Position numbers and translations under genes: made by a program. Shown here piece by piece: positions 16,418 to 25,026 of a stretch of 64,000 nucleotides of DNA (position 1 is the stretch's first letter; each line of letters opens with the position of its first letter). The stretch is from the NCBI GenBank assembly GCA_902585415.1, contig CACIDN010000001.1:46001-110000 (forward strand), read 5' to 3'. A model generated the notes under the pieces. It did not search any database. It was not told where the DNA came from and saw only the letters and a program-made list of their open reading frames with translations. The stretch comes from an uncultured Pelagibacteraceae bacterium (GTDB taxonomy: Bacteria; Pseudomonadota; Alphaproteobacteria; Pelagibacterales; Pelagibacteraceae).

Positions 16418-17687
16418 ATTAAACGCAAATAGTAAAAATTTTCAAAAGGATCTAATTAAAAAAATAAATAAGAGGTCAGTTTTTTCTGATAAGGATTATA
16501 ATGTTGCAAAAAAAATCATTTCAGATGTAAAAAAAAATGGTGATAAAGCAGTACTTAAATATGAAAAAAAATTTAATAAAAATAACAAGCTTAAAACAAA
16601 TAATGACAATTTAATTAGAAATATTAAAAAATTAAATCCAAAAGTAAAAGATTCTATAGATTTCGCATTCCAAAGAATTCTATCATTTCATAAAAACCAA
16701 AAGTCAAAAGACATTAAATTTTCAGATAGATTAAATAACAGAATTGATTACAAGTACAAACCGTTGAATTCAGTTGGAATTTATATACCTGGTGGCAATG
16801 CAAGTTTTCCTTCTACAGTTTTAATGAATGCAATTCCCGCTATGTTGGCAGGTGTTAAGAGAATTGTTATTGCTAATCCCGTAAGAGGTAAAGATCAAAG
16901 TGCTGCTGTTTTATACGCTGCTAAAAAGTGTGGTGTAAAAGAAATTTATAGAGTAGGCGGAGCACAAGCTATAGCCGCTCTTACTTACGGAACAAAAACA
17001 ATCAAACGAGTAGATAAAATAGTTGGACCAGGCAATATTTATGTCGCAGCAGCGAAAAAAATAGTTTTTGGTGAAGTTGGCATTGATATGATTGCTGGTC
17101 CATCGGAGATAACAGTCGTTGCAGATAAAACCTCAAATATAAAATGGGTTGCAGCTGACTTAATTGGTCAAGCAGAACACGATATTAATGCTCAATGCAT
17201 CCTTATTTCAAAGAATAAAGAATTAATTGATAAAGTTCAAAAAGAATTAGTAATACAGTTACAAAGTTTGCCACGTAAAAAAATTGCATTAGGTAGCTTA
17301 AAAAAAAATGGTTTATTGATTTTTGCAAATTCAGATAAAAAAATTTCTGATACTATAAACATTATAGCACCAGAACACTTAGAACTTAGTTTAGATAAAT
17401 ATAAATCTATTTTAAAAAATATAAAAAACGCAGGCTCGATATGTACTGGGAAATATTCAGCGATGGCTGTGACAGATTATTGTGCGGGTAGCAATCATAC
17501 TTTACCTACACACTCCTCAGCAAAATTTTTCAGCGGGCTATCTGTATTTGATTTTTTTAAAAGAATTTCTTATATAAATTTATCAAAAAAGGGTATTGAA
17601 ACTATTGGTGAAAAAGTTATAAATCTTGCAACTTATGAAGGTTTAGATGGACACGCTAAATCAGTTAAATTAAGAATAGGAGAATAA
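16407..17687 (+). CDS. hisD: Histidinol dehydrogenase
   Basis: 426 residues. Motifs: GIYIPGGNASFPSTVLMNAIPA near 125, RVGGAQAIAALTYGT, VDKIVGPGNIYVAAAK, DMIAGPSEITVVAD, the catalytic GQAEHDINAQ, APEHLEL and NHTLPTHSSA. It oxidises L-histidinol to L-histidine in two NAD+ steps with zinc. The hisS-hisZ-hisG genes are 1 kb downstream, separated by infA, a tRNA and a cold shock gene. Confidence 0.96.
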   Translation: MIYRLNANSKNFQKDLIKKINKRSVFSDKDYNVAKKIISDVKKNGDKAVLKYEKKFNKNNKLKTNNDNLIRNIKKLNPKVKDSIDFAFQRILSFHKNQKSKDIKFSDRLNNRIDYKYKPLNSVGIYIPGGNASFPSTVLMNAIPAMLAGVKRIVIANPVRGKDQSAAVLYAAKKCGVKEIYRVGGAQAIAALTYGTKTIKRVDKIVGPGNIYVAAAKKIVFGEVGIDMIAGPSEITVVADKTSNIKWVAADLIGQAEHDINAQCILISKNKELIDKVQKELVIQLQSLPRKKIALGSLKKNGLLIFANSDKKISDTINIIAPEHLELSLDKYKSILKNIKNAGSICTGKYSAMAVTDYCAGSNHTLPTHSSAKFFSGLSVFDFFKRISYINLSKKGIETIGEKVINLATYEGLDGHAKSVKLRIGE

Positions 17688-17690
17688 TAT

Positions 17691-17906
17691 TTGACAAAAC
17701 AAGACTCTTTAGAATTTAAAGGAAAAGTTATTGATCTTTTACCAAATGCAATGTTTAGAGTAAAGTTGGAGAACAACCATATTGTAACTGCTCACACCGC
17801 AGGAAAGTTAAGAAAAAATAGAATTCGGGTTTTGCAAGGAGATAATGTTACAGTAGAAGTCACCCCTTATGATTTAACAAAAGGGCGTATCATATTTAGA
17901 TTTTAA
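17691..17906 (+). CDS. infA: Translation initiation factor IF-1
   Basis: 71 residues, an S1/OB-fold protein: [28 protein letters not shown], then the conserved [22 protein letters not shown] end. The start is TTG at 17691, preceded by AGGAG inside the hisD tail; no ATG is available in the right place. It binds the ribosomal A site during initiation. The tRNA-Phe gene begins 2 bp after its stop. Confidence 0.95.
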   Translation: MTKQDSLEFKGKVIDLLPNAMFRVKLENNHIVTAHTAGKLRKNRIRVLQGDNVTVEVTPYDLTKGRIIFRF

Positions 17907-17907
17907 T

Positions 17908-17982
17908 GGCCTTGTAGCTCAGTAGTAGAGCAGTACCCTGAAAAGGTATGTGTCGTAAGTGCGATTCTTACCAAGGCCACCA
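17908..17982 (+). tRNA. tRNA-Phe (GAA)
   Basis: 75 nt with encoded CCA. Acceptor GGCCTTG/CAAGGCC, D stem GCTC/GAGC, anticodon stem GTACC/GGTAT with loop CTGAAAA (anticodon GAA), T stem GTAAG/CTTAC. Likely processed from the hisD-infA transcript because it starts 2 bp after infA. Confidence 0.95.
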
Positions 17983-18089
17983 CCAAAGTGACATTAAGTC
18001 AATTTAAATTACTTGCATTAAATTTAGAAATCTAATAACAACCTTTTAGCTTAATTAAGCTTAAGTATAACAAACAAAGAAAGAGTAAA

Positions 18090-18299
18090 ATGAGTCTAAA
18101 AGGTAAAGTAAAGTGGTTTAATGGAAAAAAAGGTTATGGTTTCATTGAACGAGAAGACAAAGAAAAAGATGTATTCGTACATGCTTCAGCTGTAAGAGAA
18201 GCAGGTTTAAGATTCTTAAACGAAGGTGACGAGCTTACATTTGAAGTTGAAGACGGAGATAAAGGTCCTGCCGCAGTAAAACTGCAAAAAACCTCTTAA
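18090..18299 (+). CDS. Cold shock domain protein (CspA family)
   Basis: 69 residues. RNP1 is KGYGFIE and RNP2 is DVFVHAS within [23 protein letters not shown] single OB-fold nucleic-acid chaperone. Preceded by AAAGAG as a ribosome site and a leader of about 107 nt after tRNA-Phe. A long hairpin follows about 18 nt after the stop. Whether it is cold-induced cannot be told. Confidence 0.95.
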   Translation: MSLKGKVKWFNGKKGYGFIEREDKEKDVFVHASAVREAGLRFLNEGDELTFEVEDGDKGPAAVKLQKTS

Positions 18300-18533
18300 T
18301 TCTAATTCATCAAATTAATTGTATAGGGATAAAAAAGCAAATGAGCTTCTAATATTCCTATACAATCAACTGTTGATTTATTTGATTAAACTGTTAATAA
18401 AATCGCAATGATTAAGATTGTTAAAAACTTAGTATTATCTCACAGACACCATTTTCATGCTGGCTGCACGCTAGCTATTTAATCATTATATAAATTTAAA
18501 AATATCCACAATTAGTATAAAACAAAGATAGGA
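18300..18533. other. Intergenic region between csp and tRNA-His
   Basis: 234 bp without a gene, one of the longest gaps in the window. It holds the long hairpin at 18318-18366, then AT-rich sequence, then a short GC-rich patch (CATGCTGGCTGCACGCTAGC, about 18457-18476). A possible -10 (TATAAA, 18516-18521) lies 12 nt before tRNA-His. I see no ORF of worth. Confidence 0.6.
18318..18366 (+). terminator. Long stem-loop after the cold shock gene
   Basis: Arms ATTGTATAGGGAT (18318-18330) and ATTCCTATACAAT (18354-18366) pair over 13 bp with one G-T wobble, around a 23-nt loop that holds a small AAGC/GCTT inner hairpin. No U tract follows, so it may be a terminator, an RNA-stabilising 3' end, or part of a small RNA. 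Confidence 0.5.
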
Positions 18534-18610
18534 GCACGGGTAGCTCAGTTGGTTAGAGCAGCGGTTTGTGGAACCGAAGGTCGACAGTTCGAATCTGTCC
18601 CCGTGTACCA
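18534..18610 (+). tRNA. tRNA-His (GTG), with A73 and no encoded G-1
   Basis: 77 nt with encoded CCA. Acceptor GCACGGG/CCCGTGT (first pair is G1-U72), D stem GCTC/GAGC, anticodon stem GCGGT/ACCGA, loop TTGTGGA (anticodon GTG), T stem GACAG/CTGTC. The discriminator is A and the base before G1 is A, so the usual G-1:C73 pair is absent. hisS starts 4 nt after the CCA. Confidence 0.95.
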
Positions 18611-18614
18611 AAAA

Positions 18615-19949
18615 ATGGAAAAGAAAAAAAAAATAAAACCTCTAAAAGAATTACCTTCAGGTTTTGAAGATAGAAAAGAAAAAGAACTTTTAATCAGAGA
18701 CTTCATAATTTTAAAGATTAAAGATGTAATGGTTAAGTATGGCTTTCAATATCTTGAAACACCAAGTTTTGAGTATACTGAAAGTATAGGTAAATTTTTA
18801 CCTGATAAAGAAAGACCTGGAGAAGGTGTATTTTCTTTTAAAGACGAAAACAAGTGGTTGTCTTTACGTTATGATTTAACAGCACCCTTGGCGAGATATG
18901 TTGCGAAAAATTTTAATGAAATACCAAAACCTTTTAAACGCTATCAATTAGGAACCGTATGGAGGAATGAAAAACCTGGACCAGGAAGATATAGAGAGTT
19001 TCTTCAATTCGATGCTGATTACGTAGGTACAAAAAATTTACAAGCAGATGCAGAACTATGTGTAATGATATCAGAAATCTTAGAAAATTGTGGCTTAACT
19101 AAAGATGATTACACAGTCAAAATATCATCTAGGACAATCACTGATGAATTATTTAAAAAACTAAAAATTCAGTCAAAGGAAAAAATTTTTATAATTCTTC
19201 GAGCTTTAGATAAAATAGATAGGTTAGGGTGGATAGAAGTAAAAAAATTGTTGGGTGAAGGTAGAAAAGATAAATCTGGAGATTATACAAAAGGAGCAGA
19301 ATTAGGCGATGATCAAATAAAAGCTATTGAAAGCTCTTTGAATGTTAACTCACCTCAGAGCGAGGATTTAAAACAAATAATAAAAATCTTTAGAGATTAT
19401 GAATTTGATAACTATAAGTTCGATCCTTCAGTAATAAGAGGTCTAGAGTACTACACAGGCCCAATATTTGAAGTTAATCTAAATTTCAGCGTAAAAAATT
19501 TAAAGGGACAAGTTATTCAATTTGGATCAATAGGTGGTGGAGGGAGATACGATAATTTAGTAAGCAATTTTGGCAATCTTGATTATCCGGCAACCGGCAT
19601 ATCAGTAGGTATAGATAGACTTGTGTTTGCACTGATGCAAAAAAAAGAATTTGATTTAAAAGTTGAGCGCCCTGTAATGATTAGTGTCTTTGATCAAAAT
19701 AATATGAAAAAATATATAGAAATACTTAAGAAACTAAGATCAGAAAATATCAGTTCAGAGATTTACCCTGGTGAGGGAAAAATAAAAAAGCAAATGGAAT
19801 ATGCTAATAGAATTAATTCTCCGTGTGTAATTTTTGCTGGCGAGGAAGAAATTAAAAACTCACAAATAAAAATAAAAGATCTTAAAACTGGGAAGGAAAC
19901 TAACATTAAAAATGAGAACATGGTCAATGAAATCAAAAAAATTATCTGA
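18615..19949 (+). CDS. hisS: Histidyl-tRNA synthetase
   Basis: 444 residues from ATG 18615. The ORF track starts at 18549, but that part is the tRNA-His gene, so the upstream start is wrong. Class II motifs: motif 1 region near YLETPSFEYTES, motif 2 RYQLGTVWRNEKPGPGRYREF, histidine site RGLEYYTGPIFE, motif 3 PATGISVGIDRL. The motif 2 loop differs from the E. coli type (RHERPQKGRYRQF) and fits the divergent alphaproteobacterial enzyme that goes with tRNA-His lacking G-1. A C-terminal anticodon-binding domain follows. Overlaps hisZ. Confidence 0.95.
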   Translation: MEKKKKIKPLKELPSGFEDRKEKELLIRDFIILKIKDVMVKYGFQYLETPSFEYTESIGKFLPDKERPGEGVFSFKDENKWLSLRYDLTAPLARYVAKNFNEIPKPFKRYQLGTVWRNEKPGPGRYREFLQFDADYVGTKNLQADAELCVMISEILENCGLTKDDYTVKISSRTITDELFKKLKIQSKEKIFIILRALDKIDRLGWIEVKKLLGEGRKDKSGDYTKGAELGDDQIKAIESSLNVNSPQSEDLKQIIKIFRDYEFDNYKFDPSVIRGLEYYTGPIFEVNLNFSVKNLKGQVIQFGSIGGGGRYDNLVSNFGNLDYPATGISVGIDRLVFALMQKKEFDLKVERPVMISVFDQNNMKKYIEILKKLRSENISSEIYPGEGKIKKQMEYANRINSPCVIFAGEEEIKNSQIKIKDLKTGKETNIKNENMVNEIKKII

Positions 19950-20979
19950 AAATATATTAAAGTCAATAAGATCAGAAGGTTTTAAGTATATTAATCTAGA
20001 TACAGTAATACAAACTAATCACATTGTTGAAAGATCTGGCGAATCATTTAGACGTTTCATTTTTTCTTTTAACGATCAGAAAGGTAATGAAATTTGTCTT
20101 AGACCAGACTTAACAATTGCATCATGCTTAAAATATTTACATGAGAAAAATAAAGTAGCCAAAAAAGTATTTTACAGTGGACAAGCTTTTAGAAAAACTC
20201 AAAAATTATCAGATAATATAATAAGAAATCAAATTGGTTTTGAAATTATTGGCTCAAACAAGGAAAAGTATGATGATAAAAAAATTATCAATACAGCTGT
20301 TAAATCATTATCGAAATTAAAATTTTCATCGGGTGTTTTGACCATTGGAAATATCGAAATATTTAAACTTCTATTGACTAAATTGGATATCCCTAAAAGA
20401 TGGAGATTGAGACTCCAAAGACATTTTTGGAGAGAAAAATATTTTAACGATTTATTAAAAAGACTAGAGACTAATTCTGACGTTGATCCAACTATTGTTG
20501 AAATAGATAAAAAAAAATATGAGGTAATGCTTAAACAAAAACAATCAAAAATTATTGCGGGGAGATCACTAAATGAGATTCTAAAGAGATTTAACGATAA
20601 AATAAATGATCCAAGAAGGCCTCGAAAAGGTAAAAATGTTGTAAAAATAATCAAAGAATTTCTAAAAATAGATTGTCCAATCAGTGAAGCATTTAAGAAA
20701 TTAAACCTTTTTTTTAAAAAATATAAAATTAATTTAAGAGTAGAAAAAAATTATTTTCCAATCTCTAAAAATAAATTTTCAAGATTAAATATAAAATATT
20801 CAGCTTCTTTTGGAAGGCAATTAGAATATTACACAGGTTTAGTCTTCAAAATTGATATTAAAATCAATTCAAATAAGATTAACATTATTAATGGTGGGAG
20901 ATACGATAACCTTATTAGCGATCTTGGATCGAATAAAAAAATACCAGCAGTTGGAGCAGCTATAAATTTAAATGATTAA
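19912..20979 (+). CDS. hisZ: ATP phosphoribosyltransferase regulatory subunit (HisS-like)
   Basis: 355 residues from ATG 19912; a second ATG at 19927 (MKSKKLSENIL) is equally possible. HisRS-like catalytic-domain fold without an anticodon domain: FIFSFNDQKGNEICLRPDLTIASC near residue 50, and FGRQLEYYTGLVFKIDI plus GGRYDNLISDLG near the end. It is needed to activate the short form of HisG, which follows with an 8 bp overlap. The hisS-hisZ-hisG order is characteristic of alphaproteobacteria. Confidence 0.9.
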   Translation: MRTWSMKSKKLSENILKSIRSEGFKYINLDTVIQTNHIVERSGESFRRFIFSFNDQKGNEICLRPDLTIASCLKYLHEKNKVAKKVFYSGQAFRKTQKLSDNIIRNQIGFEIIGSNKEKYDDKKIINTAVKSLSKLKFSSGVLTIGNIEIFKLLLTKLDIPKRWRLRLQRHFWREKYFNDLLKRLETNSDVDPTIVEIDKKKYEVMLKQKQSKIIAGRSLNEILKRFNDKINDPRRPRKGKNVVKIIKEFLKIDCPISEAFKKLNLFFKKYKINLRVEKNYFPISKNKFSRLNIKYSASFGRQLEYYTGLVFKIDIKINSNKINIINGGRYDNLISDLGSNKKIPAVGAAINLND

Positions 20980-21655
20980 TATCGGAATTCCCAGCAAAGG
21001 TAGATTAAGAAAAGATATATTGAAAATTTTTTCAAAAAATAGTTTACAACTTATATCTGAAAGAGGAGAAAGAGACTTGTTAGGGTCTGTCAAAGGATAT
21101 AAAAAAATAAACATTACTTATTTACACGCAAGAGAAATCGTTGAAAGATTAGGGGACGGAACTTTGGATATTGGTTTTTCAGGGTTTGATTTATTAAAAG
21201 AAAGTGCAATTAATGTGCAAAAAAAAATAGTAGTAAAACAAAAATATACTTTCGGTAAAGCCAATTTAGTAATTGCTATTCCCGATGATTGGATTGATGT
21301 TCAAACAATAGCTGATTTGGAAGAAATCGCATTTGAATTCAAAGAAAAAAAAAAAACTAGATTAAGAGTAGCAACAAAGTATCCAAATTTAACAACAAAT
21401 TTTATGTTTGAAAGAGGTGTTACACAATTTAAAATTGTAAAAAGTCTAGGTGCAACAGAAATATATCCATTCACAGGTTCTTCAGAAATTATAACGGATA
21501 TAACTTCTACAGGTGAAACTTTAAGAGCTAATAATTTAAGAATATTAAAAGACGGAGTGATGCTTAAATCTCAAGCATGTTTAATGATTTCCCAAAAAAG
21601 TCAAAAAAAGAGAGGTATTTTTAATATTATAAATAAACTTAATAAAATTGTATAG
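20972..21655 (+). CDS. hisG: ATP phosphoribosyltransferase, short form
   Basis: 227 residues, lacking the C-terminal regulatory domain, so it needs HisZ. Motifs: IGIPSKGRLRKDIL at the start, GDGTLDIGFSGFDLL near residue 65, ATKYPNLTTNFM near 135, and the PRPP loop ATEIYPFTGSSEIITDITSTGETL near 162. It couples ATP and PRPP in the first step of histidine synthesis. Confidence 0.95.
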   Translation: MINIGIPSKGRLRKDILKIFSKNSLQLISERGERDLLGSVKGYKKINITYLHAREIVERLGDGTLDIGFSGFDLLKESAINVQKKIVVKQKYTFGKANLVIAIPDDWIDVQTIADLEEIAFEFKEKKKTRLRVATKYPNLTTNFMFERGVTQFKIVKSLGATEIYPFTGSSEIITDITSTGETLRANNLRILKDGVMLKSQACLMISQKSQKKRGIFNIINKLNKIV

Positions 21656-21662
21656 TGTGAGC

Positions 21663-22712
21663 ATGGATTCGTTAATTATAATTTTAATTATTATCTTGCT
21701 TCTAGCTAACTTCTTAGCATTTGCACTTCTAATTAAGCGTAAACAACCTGAGCCAGTTAACAATGAACAAATTTTTAAAGACGAATTAAGTTCTTTAAAA
21801 AATACATTTAGCCTGTCTTTTGGGTCTATGAGCAAAGAAATAGCAAAAGATATGACCGGAGCTCTGACAAAAGTTGATGAAAAAGTATCAGTTTTTAATC
21901 AACAAGTAAGCGAGTTAAACAAAAGTCAAGATAACTTTAGTAGAATTTTGAGTGGAGTAAAATCATATGGAACTCTTGCGGAATTCGGATTAGGTGCACT
22001 TCTAAAAGATTTGTTACCAGCATCTCAATATATCGCAAATGCAAAAATGAAAGAGGATACTTCAGAAACAGTAGAGTTCGCTATTAAACTTCAAGATGTG
22101 ATGTTGCCAATTGATAGTCACTGGCCTGTTGAAAAATATAAAGCAATTGATGATGCATATAACGCCAATGACAAAGATGCACAAGCAGAGGCAAGGAAAG
22201 ATTTAGCATCAGCTTTTAGGTTAAAAGCTAAAACTGTTAACGCAAAATATATATCACCTCCAAAAAGTACAGATTTTGCAATTGTTTACGTTCCTACTGA
22301 GGGATTATTCTCAGAACTCTCTAGTTATAGAGACCCTAAAACTAAAGAGCTACTTTTACAGGAATTAAGAACTAAATATAAAGTTACAATTTCTGGCCCT
22401 AATACTTTATCTGCTTTATTACAATCCTATCATTTAGGATTTCAAACACTTAAAGTTCAGCAACATGCTACACAAATTTATGGTGATTTAAGAAATATAA
22501 GCTCAAGATTCGAAAAACATTTTGATGGAATAAAAGAACTTAGAAAAAAATTGGAACAAGCCATGCAAGTTACTGATAGTTTTGGAAGAGATGCAAGATC
22601 TATAATGAATACACTTAGGAATATTAAACATCCCGAACAAGTTGAAATAGTATCAAAAAATGAGAATGTTGAAAAATTAAATATACCAACCTCAAAACAA
22701 GCTAAAAATTAA
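21663..22712 (+). CDS. rmuC: DNA recombination protein RmuC
   Basis: 349 residues from ATG 21663 (the ORF track begins at a TTG 15 bp earlier). An N-terminal membrane anchor (LIIILIIILLLANFLAFALL) is followed by a coiled-coil to about residue 100. The RmuC domain then shows GTLAEFGLGALLKDLLPASQY, VMLPIDSHWPVEKY, FAIVYVPTEGLFSEL and TISGPNTLSALLQSYHLGF, the last three being diagnostic. RmuC limits inversion and rearrangement at short repeats. It opens a run of three DNA-processing genes. Confidence 0.92.
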   Translation: MDSLIIILIIILLLANFLAFALLIKRKQPEPVNNEQIFKDELSSLKNTFSLSFGSMSKEIAKDMTGALTKVDEKVSVFNQQVSELNKSQDNFSRILSGVKSYGTLAEFGLGALLKDLLPASQYIANAKMKEDTSETVEFAIKLQDVMLPIDSHWPVEKYKAIDDAYNANDKDAQAEARKDLASAFRLKAKTVNAKYISPPKSTDFAIVYVPTEGLFSELSSYRDPKTKELLLQELRTKYKVTISGPNTLSALLQSYHLGFQTLKVQQHATQIYGDLRNISSRFEKHFDGIKELRKKLEQAMQVTDSFGRDARSIMNTLRNIKHPEQVEIVSKNENVEKLNIPTSKQAKN

Positions 22713-22747
22713 TTTAAATTTTTTTAAATAGCTCTATAAACGATTTG

Positions 22748-23431
22748 ATGAAGTGGAACACCAAATTTGTCTATCCAAAATCAACAAGATCTTTGGTAAA
22801 AGGTTCAAGACATTATTTTTTAGATGGATCAAGTTTACCCTCAGTTACAACAATTTTATCAGCTACTAAAAGTGAAGAAGACAAAGCAGCAATTCTTGCC
22901 TGGAAACAAAGAGTAGGCAATGTTGAAGCAGAAAGAATTAAGAAAGAGGCCTCAGCTAGAGGTAGTTCAATGCACTCTTATCTAGAGCAGTTTTTATACG
23001 GAAAATTAAATCAAGAATTATTAGAAGACAACAATAAATCTAAAAAAATGGCAGAAGAAATTATTGATAATGGATTAAAAAATAAATTGCTAGAGATATG
23101 GGGTTCAGAAGCTACAATATATTATCCTGGTAAATACGCAGGTACTGCAGATTGTATAGGAGTTTATGAAGGCAAAGAATCAATTCTAGATTTTAAACAA
23201 AGCAATAAACCAAAAAAAGAGGAATATATAGAAGATTACTTTTTACAAATTGGAGCTTATTCTTTAGCTCATAATATTGTTTATAATTCTAATATTACCC
23301 AAGGCGTAATTTTATTATGTACTGTAGACAGGTTATTTCAAGATTTTAAAATTGAAGGTAATGAACTAATTAATTTTCAAAACAAATTTCTTGAGAGAGT
23401 TGAAAAATTTTATCACTTAATTAATAAATAA
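22748..23431 (+). CDS. PD-(D/E)XK nuclease, MGME1-like single-strand exonuclease
   Basis: 227 residues from ATG 22748. Motifs in order: LPSVTTILSATKSEEDKAAI near residue 30, RGSSMHSYLEQFL (GxxxH motif) near 76, KYAGTADCIGVYEGKESILDFKQSNKPK (Asp, then the D-x-K core) near 135-160, and DYFLQIGAYSLAHN (Q-x-x-x-Y) near 168. This order is that of the mitochondrial exonuclease MGME1 and its phage and bacterial relatives in the PD-(D/E)XK superfamily. It lies between rmuC and exonuclease I, suggesting a role in processing single-strand ends. Family level is solid, function inferred. Confidence 0.7.
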   Translation: MKWNTKFVYPKSTRSLVKGSRHYFLDGSSLPSVTTILSATKSEEDKAAILAWKQRVGNVEAERIKKEASARGSSMHSYLEQFLYGKLNQELLEDNNKSKKMAEEIIDNGLKNKLLEIWGSEATIYYPGKYAGTADCIGVYEGKESILDFKQSNKPKKEEYIEDYFLQIGAYSLAHNIVYNSNITQGVILLCTVDRLFQDFKIEGNELINFQNKFLERVEKFYHLINK

Positions 23432-23529
23432 TTATTTGACTTTACTTAAAATTAATATACTAAAAACTTACTTGCTACTTGTTTAGATGCGAGCCTTCAC
23501 ACCTTCCAAATAGCATTTATTTATAAATT
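23432..23529. other. Short spacer before the exonuclease I gene
   Basis: 98 bp with a TTGACT close to its 5' end (about 23436) and a GC-richer patch (GCGAGCCTTCACACCTTCC, about 23489-23507) that stands out in this AT-rich sequence. I cannot assign it. Confidence 0.4.
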
Positions 23530-24960
23530 ATGAACATTGTAATTTGGGATATAGAATCTTCAAGCTCAAGCACAGACTTTGGAAGTATTATTGAAATTGG
23601 TGGGATTTTAGTAGATGAAAACTTAATAGAAAAAGAGAGATTTAATTTAAGATGTAGACTTCCAGAAGGAGAAATTCCCCAATGTATGGCTCTTCTTGTA
23701 AACAAAACTGATGTTAACATGCTAACAAAAGCAAATCTAAGTCATTACCAAATGTTATCTCAAGTTGAAATGATTTTTAAAAAGTGGAGCCCTGCTATAT
23801 TCTTAGGCTGGTCCAATATAGGCTTTGACGATGAAATGATAAGAAAAGAGTTTTTCAAAGGCTTAAGATATCCATACATCACGAATTCTTCCCCTAACAA
23901 AAGACACGATGGGTTAAATATTGCTCGTGGTGCTTTTGCTTTGGATAACAAAATACTAAAAACTGAGACAAATATTAAAGGGAATGCTGTAATGAAGTTA
24001 GAGTCTTTAGCTAGGATGAACGGTTTTGAGACTAAAGGGGCTCATAGCGCATTATTTGATGCAGAACTTACACATAAAGTTTTAGGACTAATAAAGAATA
24101 AACAACAAGATACATGGGACAATTTTTTAAAGACCTCAAATAAGCTTGATACAGAGACGATGATAAAAAAAGAAAAAATTATTACACTTAACGAGTACTT
24201 TTATGGAAAATCAAGACTTTATCTTTGTGCTCCTCTTCATCCAAAATTTTGTATTCATCCAATATACCAATGGGGCCAGGCTGTCGACTTAAGAGTTGAT
24301 GTAGAACCTCTCCTGAAAATGTCTATCAATGAATTAAAATCTGAGATGAAAAAAACACCAAAATTTTTAAGGACTATTAGATCAAATAAAGCACCAATAA
24401 TAATAGGTAAAGAATATGGTATGAAAGTTGAGCCCTATAGCGCTATGGATATCTCTTTAATTAATAAAAGAGCAGAATTAGTAAATACTAATGAAAAATT
24501 TTCTGAGAATATCTTAACTGCGTTAAGAGAAATTGCTGAGGAAAAAGAGCAATCAAAATCTCAAGAAGATATAGAGCCAGAAGAAAGTATTTATGTAAAA
24601 TTTACCCCAAACAAAGACACAAATCTATTTCAAAAATGGCACGAAGCAGCATGGAACGATAAATTAAGATTACTAGATAAATTCGAGGATCAAAGAATGG
24701 TGGGATTTGGAAAAAAAATAATATTTCAAGAAGCCCCTCATGTATTACCTGAGTCTATGTTAAAAAAAATTAAGATAAAAATTGCAAAACGAATATTAAG
24801 TGAAAAAAAGGAAAAATGGTGGACTTGTAAGGAGTTCTACCACGAATGCGATAACCTTAGGGACAAATTTACTAATGAGTCTAACGAGGAAAGTTTAAAA
24901 TTTTTGGATCAACTTAATAATTATGTGATGTCAATTGAAAAAAAATATAAAAATGTTTAA
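23530..24960 (+). CDS. sbcB: Exodeoxyribonuclease I
   Basis: 476 residues. DEDDh exonuclease domain: motif I VIWDIESSSSSTDFGSIIEIG (E. coli has HDYET), motif II GWSNIGFDDEMIRKEFF, motif III GAHSALFDAELTHKVLGL with the catalytic His. The C-terminal part, from about residue 200, has the ExoI-type SH3-like and helical extension (YLCAPLHPKFCIHPIYQWG). It degrades single-stranded DNA 3' to 5' in recombination and mismatch repair. Follows the MGME1-like nuclease. Confidence 0.88.
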   Translation: MNIVIWDIESSSSSTDFGSIIEIGGILVDENLIEKERFNLRCRLPEGEIPQCMALLVNKTDVNMLTKANLSHYQMLSQVEMIFKKWSPAIFLGWSNIGFDDEMIRKEFFKGLRYPYITNSSPNKRHDGLNIARGAFALDNKILKTETNIKGNAVMKLESLARMNGFETKGAHSALFDAELTHKVLGLIKNKQQDTWDNFLKTSNKLDTETMIKKEKIITLNEYFYGKSRLYLCAPLHPKFCIHPIYQWGQAVDLRVDVEPLLKMSINELKSEMKKTPKFLRTIRSNKAPIIIGKEYGMKVEPYSAMDISLINKRAELVNTNEKFSENILTALREIAEEKEQSKSQEDIEPEESIYVKFTPNKDTNLFQKWHEAAWNDKLRLLDKFEDQRMVGFGKKIIFQEAPHVLPESMLKKIKIKIAKRILSEKKEKWWTCKEFYHECDNLRDKFTNESNEESLKFLDQLNNYVMSIEKKYKNV

Positions 24961-25026
24961 TGTGGATAAAATAATTTAAATAATATTAAAACTTGAATAT
25001 ATAATAAAAATTTATATAAATAATTT

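Noticed and set aside
18549-18614. Upstream extension of hisS in the ORF track
   Set aside because: This stretch is the tRNA-His gene; the ATG at 18615 is the plausible start.
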